Part shown: piece after piece, positions 22,706 to 35,105 of the stretch
Numbering within the stretch: position 1 is the stretch's first letter
How the letters are laid out: every line of letters begins with the position of its first letter
Made by a program: the position numbers and the translations under genes
The notes under the pieces: generated by a model
Told to the model about the DNA's origin: nothing
What the model saw: the letters and a program-made list of their open reading frames with translations, nothing else
Databases searched by the model: none
DNA from: Aricia agestis
Taxonomy: Eukaryota > Arthropoda > Insecta > Lepidoptera > Lycaenidae
Assembly: GCF_905147365.1 (NCBI RefSeq)
Contig: NC_056425.1
Span: 11,125,001-11,189,000, forward strand
Length of the DNA stretch: 64,000 bases
Direction of reading: 5' to 3'

Positions 22706-23151
22706 TATTAACCGAGTTTATTAAAAATATTTTTAGTAAGTAAGTATAATATTTTTAATGTTTTAAATTTTTTGACCTAAATAAAAATATGGCCTTTTAT
22801 CTCAAGAATGAGAGACTGATAATAAAGACGACAAGATACTAAACAATTCGGACATGCGGACATATAAAAACTTTCATATATGATATCGATGTTAATTTTT
22901 AAATAGATTTTATATTTAAATTATATTTTAAATAGATTTTAACGGAATTTGATTCAAATGGTATTTGTAACTTGTTTAATTTATTTCCTTTTTATATTGT
23001 GCGCCTACGCGGGATTTCTGAAATTAATTAAAATGTCAACATCATAAAAAGATAAATGACGTGCACATCGTTCAATAAAATCTCAATTTTGCTGTGGATA
23101 TTCTTTCATTCTTAATGTTATACTTGTTTCAGATATGAAATAAACAAGAAC
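22706..23151. other. 5' flank of EcKinase-like gene 3
   Basis: AT-rich. TTGTTTCAG ends at about 23132, 19 nt before the ATG, and could be the acceptor of a 5'-UTR intron. Confidence 0.4.
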
Positions 23152-24813
23152 ATGGCAGATCCCGAATCAATTCTACAAAACGTCCTTTCGGGCATTGCTA
23201 AGGAATTAAATTATGAGCCAGTCAACACTAACATCAAGCCTATATCCAGCGAAGGAGCGAACTACACCAGCGAGCTGTTTGAAGCCACAATATCAGCTGC
23301 AGACAAAGATGATATCAACGTCTTTGCCAAAGTGGCAGCAGTAGGAGAGGAGATGAGAGCAGTCACTAAAGGAAACATGTTTATATCGGAAATATACTGT
23401 TACACGCAACTGCTAAAGAAATATAAGGAGTTGGAGGACAAGTATAATGTTCCAACAGAACATAGACTAGCCACTATCACATTCTACGGAGCCAGCGACG
23501 AATATATGAATGAGACACTGGTTTTGGACGACTTGAAAAAGAGAGGATTCGAAGCGTTCGATAGGTTCAAGTCGATCGATTGGGAGTATGCTTCCAAAAG
23601 TTTGAAGCAGTTGGCAATCTTCCACGCTCTGTCTGTGGCGTTGTCAGTTCACAATCCAGAAGAATTTGAAAGAGCAAAAGAAGTACTAAAACTGGAGTAC
23701 GATTTAGAACAAATGCAAGGGATGATGAAGAATGTTATAGGTAACGCATTGAGTGCTGTGAAAGATGAGAATAAGGAGCGCATGTCGCAGTTTATAGAAG
23801 AAAAAATGAGTGCTGCAGACTTTAACGACTACTTTAAATCTGTAAAATGTCCCATGTTGGTGCATGGAGATTATCGTCCAAATAACTTGATGCATAAGTT
23901 CAATAATGTAAGTTATGACATAAAACGATAATGAACGTCATAATGCTAAATTGCTATTTTATTGGTTCAGTTAAAGTTTTAAATCAAATTCGAATTTCTC
24001 TACAGCCTGCTAAAAATATCTTGGAACTCGATTTGATGACGTAATATAAAAACGTAACATAAAAATAAATAAGTTAAGACATACTAGCTCAAGATATTGT
24101 AACCGGGTTATACATTTTAATTACTTCAATGTGGTTCTCTGAACATTGTTTTCAGGATGGCACTGTCACAGTCGTGCCGTTGGACTATCAAACGTGTCGA
24201 CAAGGGAGTCCCTGCTTAGACTTTATGTATTTCATCTTCACTGGATCCGACAAAAAATTCAGAGATCAACACTTAACGTCTTCTGTAGAACTCTACTATA
24301 AAGAACTTTGTGACGCCCTTCGAAGATTGAATGTAGACTCAGAAGATGTATACCCAAGAGAAGACTTCGATTTTGAATATAAGAAGGTAAATATTACTAA
24401 CCATGAAATTTTTAAATGGATCTGAATTATGGAGTGAAATCAATATTACGAATTAAAAAAAATACAAAAGATCTTACTAAAGTTTTCTAATTATTGTTAT
24501 AGTCTAGTAGTTAGTTAATCTAAATAACTAGTAGTACTATATTAATATGTAGGTAGAAAAAACGTTAAAAATAACAGTACATATTAGAAGTCGTAAATAA
24601 TTCAACTAATTAATACTCAATTCCTTTCAGTTTCTACCATTTGGACTTCTAATCAGTATATTCACACTGTTTATAATAACAATCGAAGTAGATAAAGCGC
24701 CGAAAGCGAATAAGGATCTAACGTTGAGCGCTTTCGATATAAAGCCCAACGAAATGTACATAGAGAGAATAAACGATATAGTAGACGATTTCGTCAAGAT
24801 GGGTATCCTTTAA
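23152..24813 (+). CDS. EcKinase-like (CHK kinase-like) protein 3
   Basis: Exons 23152-23907, 24156-24386 and 24631-24813, both introns GT-AG and phase 0, give 389 residues. Family motifs: ISSEGANYTSELF (glycine-rich loop), VFAKV (ATP Lys), ETLVLDDL, LVHGDYRPNNLMHK with D240 and N245, and LDYQT with D262. It ends in a hydrophobic stretch (FGLLISIFTLFIITIEV) and a short C-terminal helix, as in the paralogues. It is expected to phosphorylate a small hydrophobic substrate, as ecdysteroid kinases do; the actual substrate is unknown. It is the sister of pseudogene 2 by identical exon lengths and shared peptides. The start ATG follows a possible 5'-UTR acceptor. Poly(A) signal AATAAA at 25145-25150. 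Confidence 0.95.
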
Positions 24814-25734
24814 AGACATTTAAAGAAGAAGATTTTAACAGAAATAGAAGAAGAATTACAGAAAATGATTGGAAGAACAAGAAGAGGATTTGAAGATAAA
24901 TAATTATTGCTAGTTTACCAATTGTTTTCTACAGAACAACTACCTACACTCAATTAACATGACCATGGGTCACAGTGATCTAATAATTGCAATCATGTAG
25001 CAACTGCATATTATTATAACGCCATTAGACACTGAAAACCTTGAAAGTGACGCAGCTATTATTATTGATATTGTAAAAACTTTGTAAAAAAAGTACTTTT
25101 TGTATAGTGAACAACATTGTTTTTGTTAACGGGTTTACAAGTTTAATAAAACACGTAGAATATTTATTTATAAGACGTGATTACCTTTGTAAACTGTATT
25201 AAAAGTAATATTGTTATTAATTTAAAGATGTGCCAATACTAGTTCGTAATGTTATAATAAGGGATTTATTTTTAAAAGGGATGTACCAATAAATAATATT
25301 TATGCCTATTTTTTTTATTCTCCTATATGAAAAATAGCGACTAGGCAAATATTATATTAGAATAAACAAAAGGTAACAGTTAAATAATATATTCTATAGT
25401 AAAGAAGTATCAAAACTCTCGGAAAAATAAAATAAGTTTTTAGAGCTCTGGCAGATATCGAGTTGTTTGTTGTAAAAATTAAGACTTTCATTCGAGCCAT
25501 AATAATATAGTGATTAGCCCGTGGTTTCGTAAATATTAATGCATCTATCTAGATACTGATTTTAAACTATAAACTCATTCATGGACAATAATAATACGTT
25601 TGACGATAACAAACTACCTGTTAAATTATCATAATGTTATCTAATATTGCATGCAGATAAGAGATACGGAACCTGTATGTCAATAATATGATTAGACAAA
25701 AAGGCATTGATAGTAGTTCTGGACTTTCAGTAAC
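24814..25734. other. 3' UTR of EcKinase-like 3 and intergenic region
   Basis: Poly(A) signal at 25145-25150. Apart from purine-rich text after the stop that resembles the repeated tail of pseudogene 2, nothing is recognised. Confidence 0.45.
25145..25150 (+). terminator. Poly(A) signal AATAAA, EcKinase-like 3
   Basis: TTTAATAAAACACG, about 330 nt after the stop codon. Confidence 0.5.
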
Positions 25735-27185
25735 ATGTCTGAGCACGTAATTCTTTTACGTAATTTGTTAGTAAAAATTGCTAATGAACAATGTTTTAAG
25801 GATGGCTATATAACGTATAATTCTATTGAAAACGATGGAAGTAATTATACAAGTGCTCTTTTCACTGCTACAATATCAGCAGAAAACAAAGAAAATTTGA
25901 ATCTATTCGCAAAAGTTGCAACAATTGGCGAAAAAATGCGTGATGATAGCCCAGTGCAAGTGTTTAAAATAGAAACGTATTTTTATACAAAATTACTGCA
26001 GATGTATCGGAACATAGAAGATGAATACAAGATTCCAGAAGGCGACAGACTGAAGACCCCTAAATTCTACGGATCAAATGATGAGTATTTGAAAGAGATA
26101 CTTGTATTAGAAAATATGCTAGCGAATGGTTATCAAGTCACTGATAGATTTAAGCCTATGAGTGGTGAATTTGCTCTACAAGGTGTTAAAGAATTAGCTA
26201 AGTTTCATGCTTTATCTATGGCTTTGGCTACTCACTATCCAGAAGAGTTTGAAGCTACAAGAGAAGTATTACGAGCGAAAGAGAGTGATGCATTCAAAAA
26301 GTTTTTGAGTGGCATATCTGCAACTGTTATAGAAACGACAGAAGATAATAAGAAAGACCTTGTAACGAAGCTAGTCAAAAGTGTGGTTCATAGAGAGGAT
26401 TTGAATAGAGTTATCAGTTCAACGGATAAAGCAGTACTCGTTCACGCTGATTATCGAGGAAGTAATTTATTGTACAGAAATAATGGTGTAAGTGTTATTT
26501 TTTATAAAATAAAAACAACAAGTTTTTGCCTCTAATGTTGTTTAAAAAACATAACCTTTTTCATTACAGACTGAACTTGAAATCGCAATACTTGATTTTC
26601 AAACCATCACCTTTGGGACTCCCGTTTTCGACCTATTGTATTTTCTGTTAAATGGAGCTGATAAGGATTTCTTAGATAAATGGTACCACAAATCATTGGA
26701 AAAATACTATTCAGAGTTAGCATCGGCTTTATCGAAGTTCAAAATAGACAACGCAAAAACATTCAGTAGAGAAGATTTCGATAAGGAAATTCAAAGGGTT
26801 CGTATATTTACAATTTTCTATGCTAATATCATAAAACAGCAGTGAGTTTTTTTGTTAGTTTGTTCGTTTAAACGCGCTAATCTCACGAACTACTAGACCA
26901 ATTTTCATGTAATTTGAAACAGATATAGAGTAGACCACGTCAAACTTAGAATTAAACTAATATTTTTTTTACAATATGTACATGCTCTGGTTTCAGATGC
27001 TGCCAATAAATTTAGTATTAGGTTTCTGTTCTCTGCTAATAGTTACTGTAGACGCTGAGGAGGCTCCGAAATTAGACGAAGATTTGGATCTAAGCAAGTT
27101 TGGTTTGGTTACACCCAGTAAGGTTTATAAAAAAAGATTGAATGGAATTCTTGAATATTTTATTCAAGAGGGAACACTGACGTAG
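25735..27185 (+). CDS. EcKinase-like (CHK kinase-like) protein 4
   Basis: Exons 25735-26487, 26570-26797 and 26997-27185 (phase-0 introns) give 389 residues. Motifs: IENDGSNYTSALF, LFAKV, EILVLENM, the catalytic loop LVHADYRGSNLL (D239, N244) and LDFQT (D260). Like gene 1 it has Ala where genes 3 and 5 have Gly in HxD. It is the most AT-rich and most divergent of the plus-strand copies: exon 2 is one codon shorter and exon 3 two codons longer. Introns are short (82 and 199 nt). Its 3' end converges on the NRF gene at 27525-34556, with only 340 nt between the two stop codons. Role as for the other members: predicted small-molecule (possibly steroid) kinase, substrate unknown. Confidence 0.93.
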
Positions 27186-27228
27186 ATACATGTTTTAACG
27201 AGTAAGTGTAACTTGTTTACGCCCAAGG

Positions 27229-27391
27229 TGCCACACGGGACAATTTGTCGTTTCGATCGATCGTCAAGAAAATCGTCCAATCGATCTTTTGAACGTAAAA
27301 TCGTTTGCGATATTGCTACACACGTACAATTTGTCGTTCGATTTAACATCGAGGAGATAAATCGTTACGATAATTGTCCCGTGTATGGCCA
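27229..27391. mobile_element. MITE with ACACGGGACAATT ends
   Basis: CCACACGGGACAATTTGTCG and the complement of CGATAATTGTCCCGTGTATGG form imperfect inverted ends of about 30 nt. It lies within the 3' intergenic space of two convergent genes. Confidence 0.6.
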
Positions 27392-27429
27392 CCCTAATAC
27401 CCCTTAAAACTTTAACGATTTTGGTTGAA

Positions 27430-27435
27430 AATAAA
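27430..27435 (+). terminator. Poly(A) signal AATAAA, EcKinase-like 4
   Basis: GAAAATAAAATG, 245 nt after the stop codon and past the MITE. Confidence 0.45.
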
Positions 27436-27456
27436 ATGTGTAATGTAAAGCAATTT

Positions 27457-27462
27457 TTTATT
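27457..27462 (-). terminator. Poly(A) signal AATAAA, NRF-like gene A
   Basis: TTTATT on the plus strand, 63 nt beyond the stop codon of the minus-strand gene; about 25 nt from the opposing signal. Confidence 0.5.
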
Positions 27463-27524
27463 TCTGAAGGTGCATCTTGCTTATTAAATAGACACAATAT
27501 AATATTTAAAGCTATAAAACATAC

Positions 27525-30500
27525 CTACAAGTGTGTCCTAAAATCATTGACGTTGGATGATTTCTTTGGATTCCTCTTGATGAGTTCGTAGAAAGGAGAT
27601 TCTATGAACAACCATAATGGAATCGCCATCGCAAAAGAAATAGCCAAAACACTGAACATCAACGCGAACTAAAAAATAAATAATAAAAATAATTTAGGTA
27701 CTTACTTAATTCTTTTAGATCTTCAATAGAAAATAAAATACTACAAAAATACTCACAAAATTATATTTCGTAGCTTCTATTAGACTAGTCTTGGTTCCTG
27801 CGAATATCCTGATAAATGGAAGATGGAGTATGTAAATACAGTACGACAGTCGTCCGGGTACAATCCATATTTTCCATTCCAGAATAGATCGGTAGAAATC
27901 TATAATATTTTAAAAAATCCAATGAGATATAGCTAGATATAATTGATTGAAAATTTAATAAAATTAAGGTACTTATAATGAAGATCGCCAAGCACAAAAG
28001 TATGTATTTTATATATTATCATCATACATATTATTTATTTACATTTTTATTTTTCTATCTGCCAAATTCCCTTATTATAATATTATCGCAGTTTTTTTAT
28101 TTCATTTTCCTATTACATAACGATAATATTCTGATGCACATAACAAATACATTATAGCGCGCAATATTTACGCATATTTATGCAAAATTTTATCATTTTA
28201 GAAGTAACCTTCTGGACGGTAGACTAAAAACCGATGGACGGTTATGACGAAACAATAATAATAGTTCCATTACTCAACTAACACAAAGGATACTCACTCT
28301 CAATCCTAAAAGCAAGTCCAGCAATGATTATAGCAATCATAACTCCAAAGAGGGGTTTAGCCAACGCAGCAGTCACCACCCGTACAGACAAATCAGCTCT
28401 AGGTGCATCTCTGTAGAAAACATAGCCGGATAGGATATAGATGAAAGTCAGTGGAGCTACCAACCAATAAACGTAACGGTATTTCTGAAAGAAGCATTTG
28501 TGAATTAGTAAGTAGTAGATGCTGTGGAGACCGAATCTAATTTTGAGTCAGAAATAATTGAAAACGCTGTTATTTGAGAACTTAAAGAAGTTAATGAGAA
28601 TGAAGAAACTGATTCATAAGCAGTTAACGGAATGAATGTTATAAATTATGATCTGTGGAGCTGGGATACACATAACGCGACCAAAATACGTAGGTCCGCC
28701 ATCTGCTTATGTGTCAACTTCTCTGATAGTACTTAGTACTTACTTTAAAGCTTCCAATATCAAAACCTCTTTCACGTAGGTAATAAATAGCGTAACCTAA
28801 AGCCATACCAATCACAAAGCTGGACAGATTGGAATGACCAGTTTTGTACGTTTCATTAAAAGTTGGATCCATTGCAAAGAAAGTACGAGTTGCTCTGGAA
28901 AATATAAGAATTATTTAAGAAGGTAAAACTGGTGAGGATTACAAATAGAATTGAATATTTTTTTAACATCTTTATTCTTTACCTAAAAACTATTAGGTAA
29001 CAGGATTATAGATATTAATTTTCGGACCCTTTGTTAACTTGTGAGTATAAAATAGTTTATCTAATTTCATTTTAACAGTTTGGCAAATATTGTGTGTGTC
29101 ATTACGAACAAACATAGTCTCTTTCGAGATTTCTATTCTAGACTTACCCTGGAGAAGTGATAAGAAGACCATCAAGATCATAGAGATACGTCTGTATAGC
29201 AGGCACTATTATCCCGACCATGAAAAGTAGACTCAAAATAATGTTTCTGAACCCAATTCTTTGAATCAATATCATTGCAGCCATCCCAATGCAACAGAGT
29301 TGGAAATCAGCTGCTATGTACCTGAAAACGTACTTAATTTTAGAGATGATAACAAAAAAAACGTGTTTTATTACAAAATCTCCTCTCAATGTTGGGGGGC
29401 TATGACTCATATAGACATGATGATTGCAATGCTACTACTCCAACATGGGCCAACGTGGGGAGGTCGCATTGCAGAATTGACAGTCATCAAACGTTTTGAC
29501 AAAATGGTGCAATGCAATTACTATTTTTCTATTTAAAAATGCTCACTAATAAATGTGATTTAACGTCAGTGTGACCTCAGTATTAGACTCAATCAGTTAA
29601 AGTATCCTTGACAAGGCTATCGTTATAATCTATAGAGGGTTTTATAAATTTATAATAATTAACAATCAACTTTCAAGAGCTATTAGGTACCAGTATGAAA
29701 GATAAAATATTATACTTTGTTACATCTTAAGTAGAGATATCAAATGATGAAGATATACCATGAGTGCGGCATACACTGCGCGTTATACATGTAGTTATTG
29801 ATGTAAAGTAAGTTCAGCCACCAGCGAGCTCGGCAATCGACAACGTCTTGGCCTGCTGCGAGCTTAAAACAAAAAAAAGAAATATACTTATGAAGAAGAG
29901 ACTGAATGATAGAAAATACTAGTACTTTGATGTTTAATATTTATGTATTACGCATAAATCATAATAAAATTAATGACGGGGAAACATAGGCTAACTTTAC
30001 CTCGGTGAATTCTACGGGTACAGCGATATTTTATTGCACTTACTCGTATGTCGCAGGTAAAATCTAGCAAAATAGAGCTATGGTTGCAGACAATTTTATA
30101 GTCAACTTCTTTTTTCCTTCCTTACCTCCCACTGAGGACCGTGACGAATAAACCTCACAAATGTGGCCATCACCGCCAACACTACTGCATAAGATGGCGT
30201 AAGCCTGAAAATATAATAATATTATGATTTTTCATTACTAACACAAAAACGCCATATTAACACATTACACAGGTCTAGAGAACAAAGGTTCACCTCAGCC
30301 ATCTTAAAAATATTCCCTTCAGTATGACTCTCCAGTTTGGTTCCACTGTTTCCAAATATAGCAGCATTTTGTAAGACATTAGCAGTCCGGTCAACACGAA
30401 ATAGGTTTGAATGGCTAATGTGCCATTGAATAGGAAATATTGTAGAGGGTCGTAGTAGCTCTGAAAAAAGTTAATAGGGGTTATTACCAGTCGGCACTCT

Positions 30501-33500
30501 GCATTGAAGCTAATCCTTTGTTAAATAATACATTTTTAAAGAAGACGAAAAAGGCATACTAGTTGGACACAAAAATCGGGATCACCAATAACTCAGATTG
30601 GCATAAGCAGATTTTTATTAGTACTTACCATGATAAACCACAAAAAAAATCCAAAAACAGCCAAAAAACTTTTGTCAAAGTTATAAGCCTTACCAATTCG
30701 ACATCACGGGCATGTTTGAATAAGAGTAGAAATGGCCACATGGAGTGAGCAGCTACTACGCCAACTAACACTATTACTCTGAAAATTATCATAGTGGTAG
30801 TAACAAGACACAAAAAGGAGACTGCATGATGAACGATAATAGAAGTTACAGCATTTGTTAAAAAACAAAATGATTCAAAAAAAGAAGAAAGTGAAAAGGC
30901 TAGAAGAAGACTTATGAAGGCACTTTCAGAAGCCAAAGGTGTAACAATAAAATTAAGGTAAAATTACAAAATTTGACTTACTTGACACTATTCAAACCTT
31001 GAAATATATCCAACCTAGGATCTGGACCACCTATTGGTGTCGTAAGCTTATTCCAGTTTCGTCGAAGTGAAAAACATAGAAGAAAGTGGTCATCTGAAAA
31101 GTAAAGAAGACTTACTTAAGTAACTACGTAGTTAAGTACAAAATATGTTACTTACAAACATTACAAACATTAGCATTTATGTAAATCTCAATTTTATTAT
31201 ATAACTATTTCAAATACAGGAATAATGTTATATCTTGGGTGATTCTTAAAATAAATACCTTTTTCTGTTGACCAGAACGCGTCAAAAATTGTACCAGCAA
31301 GGTTCACGGCTATGATTCCAAGTAAAATTATTGCTGTTAAAACGTCTCCAATATCAAAATAATTATTATTACCATAATTATTGCAGTTGAATTCTTTTAC
31401 GTGTACACTTAATTTGTATTCCCTTTTAAAAGTTTCGTTTAGGCATCCCTCAAGGGTGCGCTTTGAGACCGTCGCTTTACTATTTGTTTTGTTACAAGTC
31501 TTCAGCACATCTATACCGTATCTCAGCTGTGTATGATTAAAATGTGATACATAATGCTCTGAATATTCCTGAAATATCAATTTTAAAAGTTAGAAGTATC
31601 ATTAAAGTAAAAATGTAAACATTATAAAATATTGATGCCTTCTTACTGAACCAACTATATATGTGTGTCTTATTTACCATTACGGTTTTGAAGAGATCGC
31701 TTGTTTGATCAAAATATGCTAGGTCAAAATCTACCATACAGTACGTATGGCCAATATCTTGCAATTCTCTATCATAGTTGTCTAAATGATATATAGCAGG
31801 CATGAGATCATATTCCGTTTCTGAAAGTAAAATAATTTTCACCAAAAAAGTACATAGTTCATTATTATTTTGTAGATATTTTATTAAATTATCAAAAAAT
31901 TAACTAGAAATTGTAAGCACACGAAAGTAAGTCGGTGCTAGTAACAATATCTATTTTGATAGACAAATAAGTAATTAAAATATTTACTTAGTTTAAACAA
32001 ACTCTCGCAAAAAAACTTTATTGGCACAAGGATTGTTAACTAATATCAATGAGTTTCTAAAATACTAGAGTAGCAATGTCTTACAAAAGATTCTCAGAAA
32101 TGCGTAACCACTTTTTTGTTCAAAAGACAATGTCAAGTCATATATTCGTTATGTCATTATGTATGTGAGATATGCCTGCAGGCATCTTCGAAGTGGCAAC
32201 GCGTTGCTACCGTAAACTTCCAATCTAGTTACGTTAGTAACATAGAATATCATTGACTAATATTCAACAAAAGTGACATATTATAATATTGATTCATAAT
32301 AAATTGTCTAAGAAGAATTTGCTGTACAAATATGATTTGTAAAATTGTCGCGACCCAAGTCAAGGTTGTGTGATGATTAAATAAAGGGTCACATTGTCAC
32401 ATCCATAAAGTTAATATACGAGTACCTAGCGGAATATATTAAATTTATGGTCACATCTTTAAAGTACTAGATGACGCCCGCAACTCCGTTGTGCCAAAAC
32501 TCGTTTATCGTTTGGGTACCGTCCATTTTTTTCGGGATAAAGTTTCCTAGTCCTTCCCGGGGACTCAAAGTATCTCCATATCCAGCAAAATCGGTTCAGC
32601 GGTTTGGGCGTAAAGGGGTTAATAGACAGACAGACAGACATACAAACGGTCAGGCAGACAAACAGAAACACATTCGCATTAACCCTCCGTGCACCACGTG
32701 GGGTCTGACAAACCCCAGACGTGCGATGAGAAACTTTCATAACTTTTTACAAATTCGTGTGATTTTATTGACGCTTTATGTAGCTGGAGTTAAGACGTTG
32801 CCCTACCGTTTGATGGCAGTGGTTTAGCATTTGTGTCGCCGATGCAAAGAACAGACATGCACAAAGTGAGCTGAGGTCCCACAAACCCCACGTAGTTCAG
32901 GACGTCTTCAAAAAGTTACATAGTCATAGTATTGTGGAATTTGAAAAAAAAAACTATATTTCAGTAATATTTGAATTTGTTTCGACTTAATTAGCATTTC
33001 TGGACAGGTTTAAGTACAAATTAGGTATGACTTTGATAGAAGAAGATTTAAAAATCGCAAAGATATAATCCATGTATACTGAGAGGTTCTCATAAGCGCT
33101 TTCACTAATTTCATGGCAAAACAGCCCCTGGACCACCAAAAAGATTATCAAGATCAATAAAGAAGTATTTAAATTGTATCAGGAATATAAATTTAAAACT
33201 CAATTCGGTTGTGAGCACAATAATGTACCTATTTGCTTACACATACCGTGCCACTTTTATTGTGAAAAATGTACTGATTTCAACTTGCCTGAACATCGTG
33301 TACACTGATTATTTTAAGTTATTATTATTAAAATTATATTCTTTATAAAGTTAACTTTAAAAGTTAAAGCAGAATGGGAAATAAAAGAAAACTTTTTAAG
33401 TGTAGGAGCTGACCCAAAGAAGAGTCTATGTTTTACTTGGTAAAAGATTACTAAATTTACACTTTTGGCTGTAAAATATAAAAAATGGGAGATATTCAAC

Positions 33501-34556
33501 TTAAGTATCGTTTTGTATTACAATCAAATAAACAAATAATAGTTATTTCAAATAAAATAAAAAAATAAATACAAATTACGCATTCCTTGGCCAGATAAAT
33601 CTTGGGGTTTGACAAACCCCACGTGGTGCGCGGTGTAACTTTGATCCACGTGGTGCATGGAGGATTAATAACATTAGTATCATTGATTATGAGGTGAATG
33701 AGGTGACGACGCCTAGGAGTAGGAACAAGCAATTGGCGCCTTCGCACAACTAATATTTTCAGAAGTGTCTAAAGCCATATGGCGGCTCTCGACATAGGCG
33801 AACGCGTTGGCCAACGCGTCTGCGGACGCGTTGGCCCAATGTGTAGAACGGGCGTTCGCGCGTTGGCCGACGTCTAAATACCTACGGCCAACGCGCGAAC
33901 GCCCGTTCTACACATGGGCCAACGCGTCTGCAGACGCGTTGGCCAACGCGTTCGCCTATTGGCGGCTCTCGACATAGGCGAACGCGTTGGCCAACGCGTC
34001 TGCAGACGCGTTGGCCCAATGTGTAGAACGGGCGTTCGCGCGTTGGCCAACGTCTAAATACCTACGGCCAACGCGCGAACGCCCGTTCTACACATTGGGC
34101 CAACGCGTCTGCAGACGCGTTGGCCAACGCGTTCGCCTATGTCGAGAGCCGCCATATGTCGAGAGCCGCCATTAGGTATTATATGTACCTCTAGATATCC
34201 CAATTTCTTGATAAACCTTGTAATATTAAGATAATGAGTTACAATGGCCGATTGCCTTCATTACTAAAATTAAATAATGTTAACAGGTTTATAATGCCTA
34301 GAGTCTAGACTCTTACGTCTAAGAATCAAGTTACTATATTGAGAGTACGTGAAGTTCCTGTTTGCTTGTAATTTTACCATTTCTTCTTGTTTTATCTTAT
34401 ATTCGAGACGTAACTTTAACAATTTTCTTTTATAAAAAAATCTTATAAGTTGATTAAAAAAATACAGACATTAAATATCTTACCATTCAAATAATAAATT
34501 ACAGCTTGAGCCTCTTGAATATAGAAAATAACTAGCCCACAAAATAAAAACCGCAT
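27525..34556 (-). CDS. NRF-6-like membrane acyltransferase A
   Basis: Thirteen exons on the minus strand: 34556-34484, 31820-31678, 31568-31259, 31093-30982, 30778-30694, 30460-30294, 30204-30126, 29862-29759, 29321-29148, 28894-28744, 28484-28298, 27899-27757, 27668-27525. All have GT-AG borders and compatible phases, giving 623 residues. A signal peptide (MRFLFCGLVIFYIQEAQA) leads into a Cys-containing NRF region (exons 2-3), then a multi-pass acyltransferase-3 domain. Its landmarks are GGPDPRLDIFQGLNSVKV, H224 in VVAAHSM, RLTPSYA (297-303), WWLNLLYINNY (about 337), WYIAADFQL and GRLSYCIYILHL. C. elegans NRF-6 is needed for fluoxetine response and yolk/lipid transport; insect members are mostly uncharacterised. 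TATA and initiator are at 34713-34719 and 34688-34692. Intron 1 (2.66 kb) hosts a piggyBac relic and a nested palindrome. Exon borders were set by eye. Confidence 0.93.
28611..28733. repeat. Worn MITE relative of 20550-20721
   Basis: GATTCATAAGCAG... and ...CGTAGGTCCGCCATCTGCTTAT...TCTCTGATAGTACTTA match the other element's ends. It lies in intron 10 of NRF-like gene A. Confidence 0.55.
32462..32640 (+). repeat. RTE-like tail repeat
   Basis: ACTAGATGACGCCCGCAAC ... CCCGGGGACTCAAAGTATC ... AAATCGGTTCAGCGGTTTG ... AGACAGACAGACAGACA; same family as 21360, 60490, 60885 (inverted) and 61296. Confidence 0.6.
32683..33664. mobile_element. piggyBac-type element, non-autonomous relic
   Basis: TTAA duplications at 32679-32682 and 33665-33668 flank inverted ends CCCTCCGTGCACCACGTGG (left) and a one- or two-mismatch complement (right). 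Subterminal blocks GGGGTTTGACAAACCCCA-like are also inverted. 982 bp. A small C-terminal transposase remnant is inside. TTAA targets are diagnostic of piggyBac. Confidence 0.85.
33111..33308 (+). pseudogene. piggyBac transposase C-terminal zinc-finger remnant
   Basis: An open frame ending in TGA (33306-33308) encodes FGCEHNNVPICLHIPCHFYC then EKCTDF..., a Cys/His series (C, H, C, H, C, H, C, C, C) like the cysteine-rich C-terminus of piggyBac transposases. No DDD catalytic region remains, so this is an internal-deletion copy. Confidence 0.65.
33780..34171. mobile_element. Palindromic CpG-rich element inserted into a copy of itself
   Basis: The outer element runs 33780-33959 and resumes at 34158-34171. 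The inner element occupies 33960-34154 and is flanked by TAT at 33957-33959 and 34155-34157. Both begin TGGCGGCTCTCGACATAGGC, end in the complement and fold along their whole length (arms about 90 nt with GCGTTGGCCAACGCGT blocks). Removing the inner copy and one TAT restores a 194-nt element, against 195 nt for the inner copy. Confidence 0.9.
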
Positions 34557-34687
34557 CTTTGCGACACATCTAAAGCTTCATCAAAATCTACCACAGAAGC
34601 AACTTGAACTTCCAAAAATTAAAAAAAATCCTTTTAAAAAAATAAAAAAATATAACTCCTACTACTCTCCACTCTAGCTAACTTTAC

Positions 34688-34719
34688 ACTGAGGTCCTGC
34701 TAGCCGGGGTTCTTATATA
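34688..34719 (-). promoter_or_regulatory. TATA box plus initiator for NRF-like gene A
   Basis: On the minus strand TATATAA (34719-34713) is followed 29 nt from its first T by the A of an arthropod initiator TCAGT (34692-34688). The predicted start is about 134 nt upstream of the ATG at 34556. Confidence 0.7.
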
Positions 34720-35105
34720 AAATGTTGTTAAACAAACATACAGTTTTTTACTTGAACACGTTATGTGGAGTACTGAGTAACTTTCTACCTAGATAAATAA
34801 ATCAAAATAAAATAATATAGTTGTAACAGGTAAAAGAAAAAGCGTATGGAAATCTTCATATTGATTCACTCATATTTGGTCCATTTATTCATCATATCGT
34901 ATCATATTACTTATAAACTGTGCATTTTATATTATATTAGACGTTTTACGAGATAAAAACAAAACAATGTAAGTATTTAACTGCAACGTCTGTTTACAGA
35001 GTGTAAGTCTTTTCATTAGTTAGGAGTAGAGATGAAAACTCCCCGGAAAGTTTCCCTTACTAATTCTAGGAATACTTCCTGAAAACTTCCAAATATTGAA
35101 GTATT

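Noticed and set aside
33987..34175. Arg/Ala-rich frame in the CpG palindromes
   Set aside because: Encoded by the inverted-repeat element itself; no protein similarity expected.
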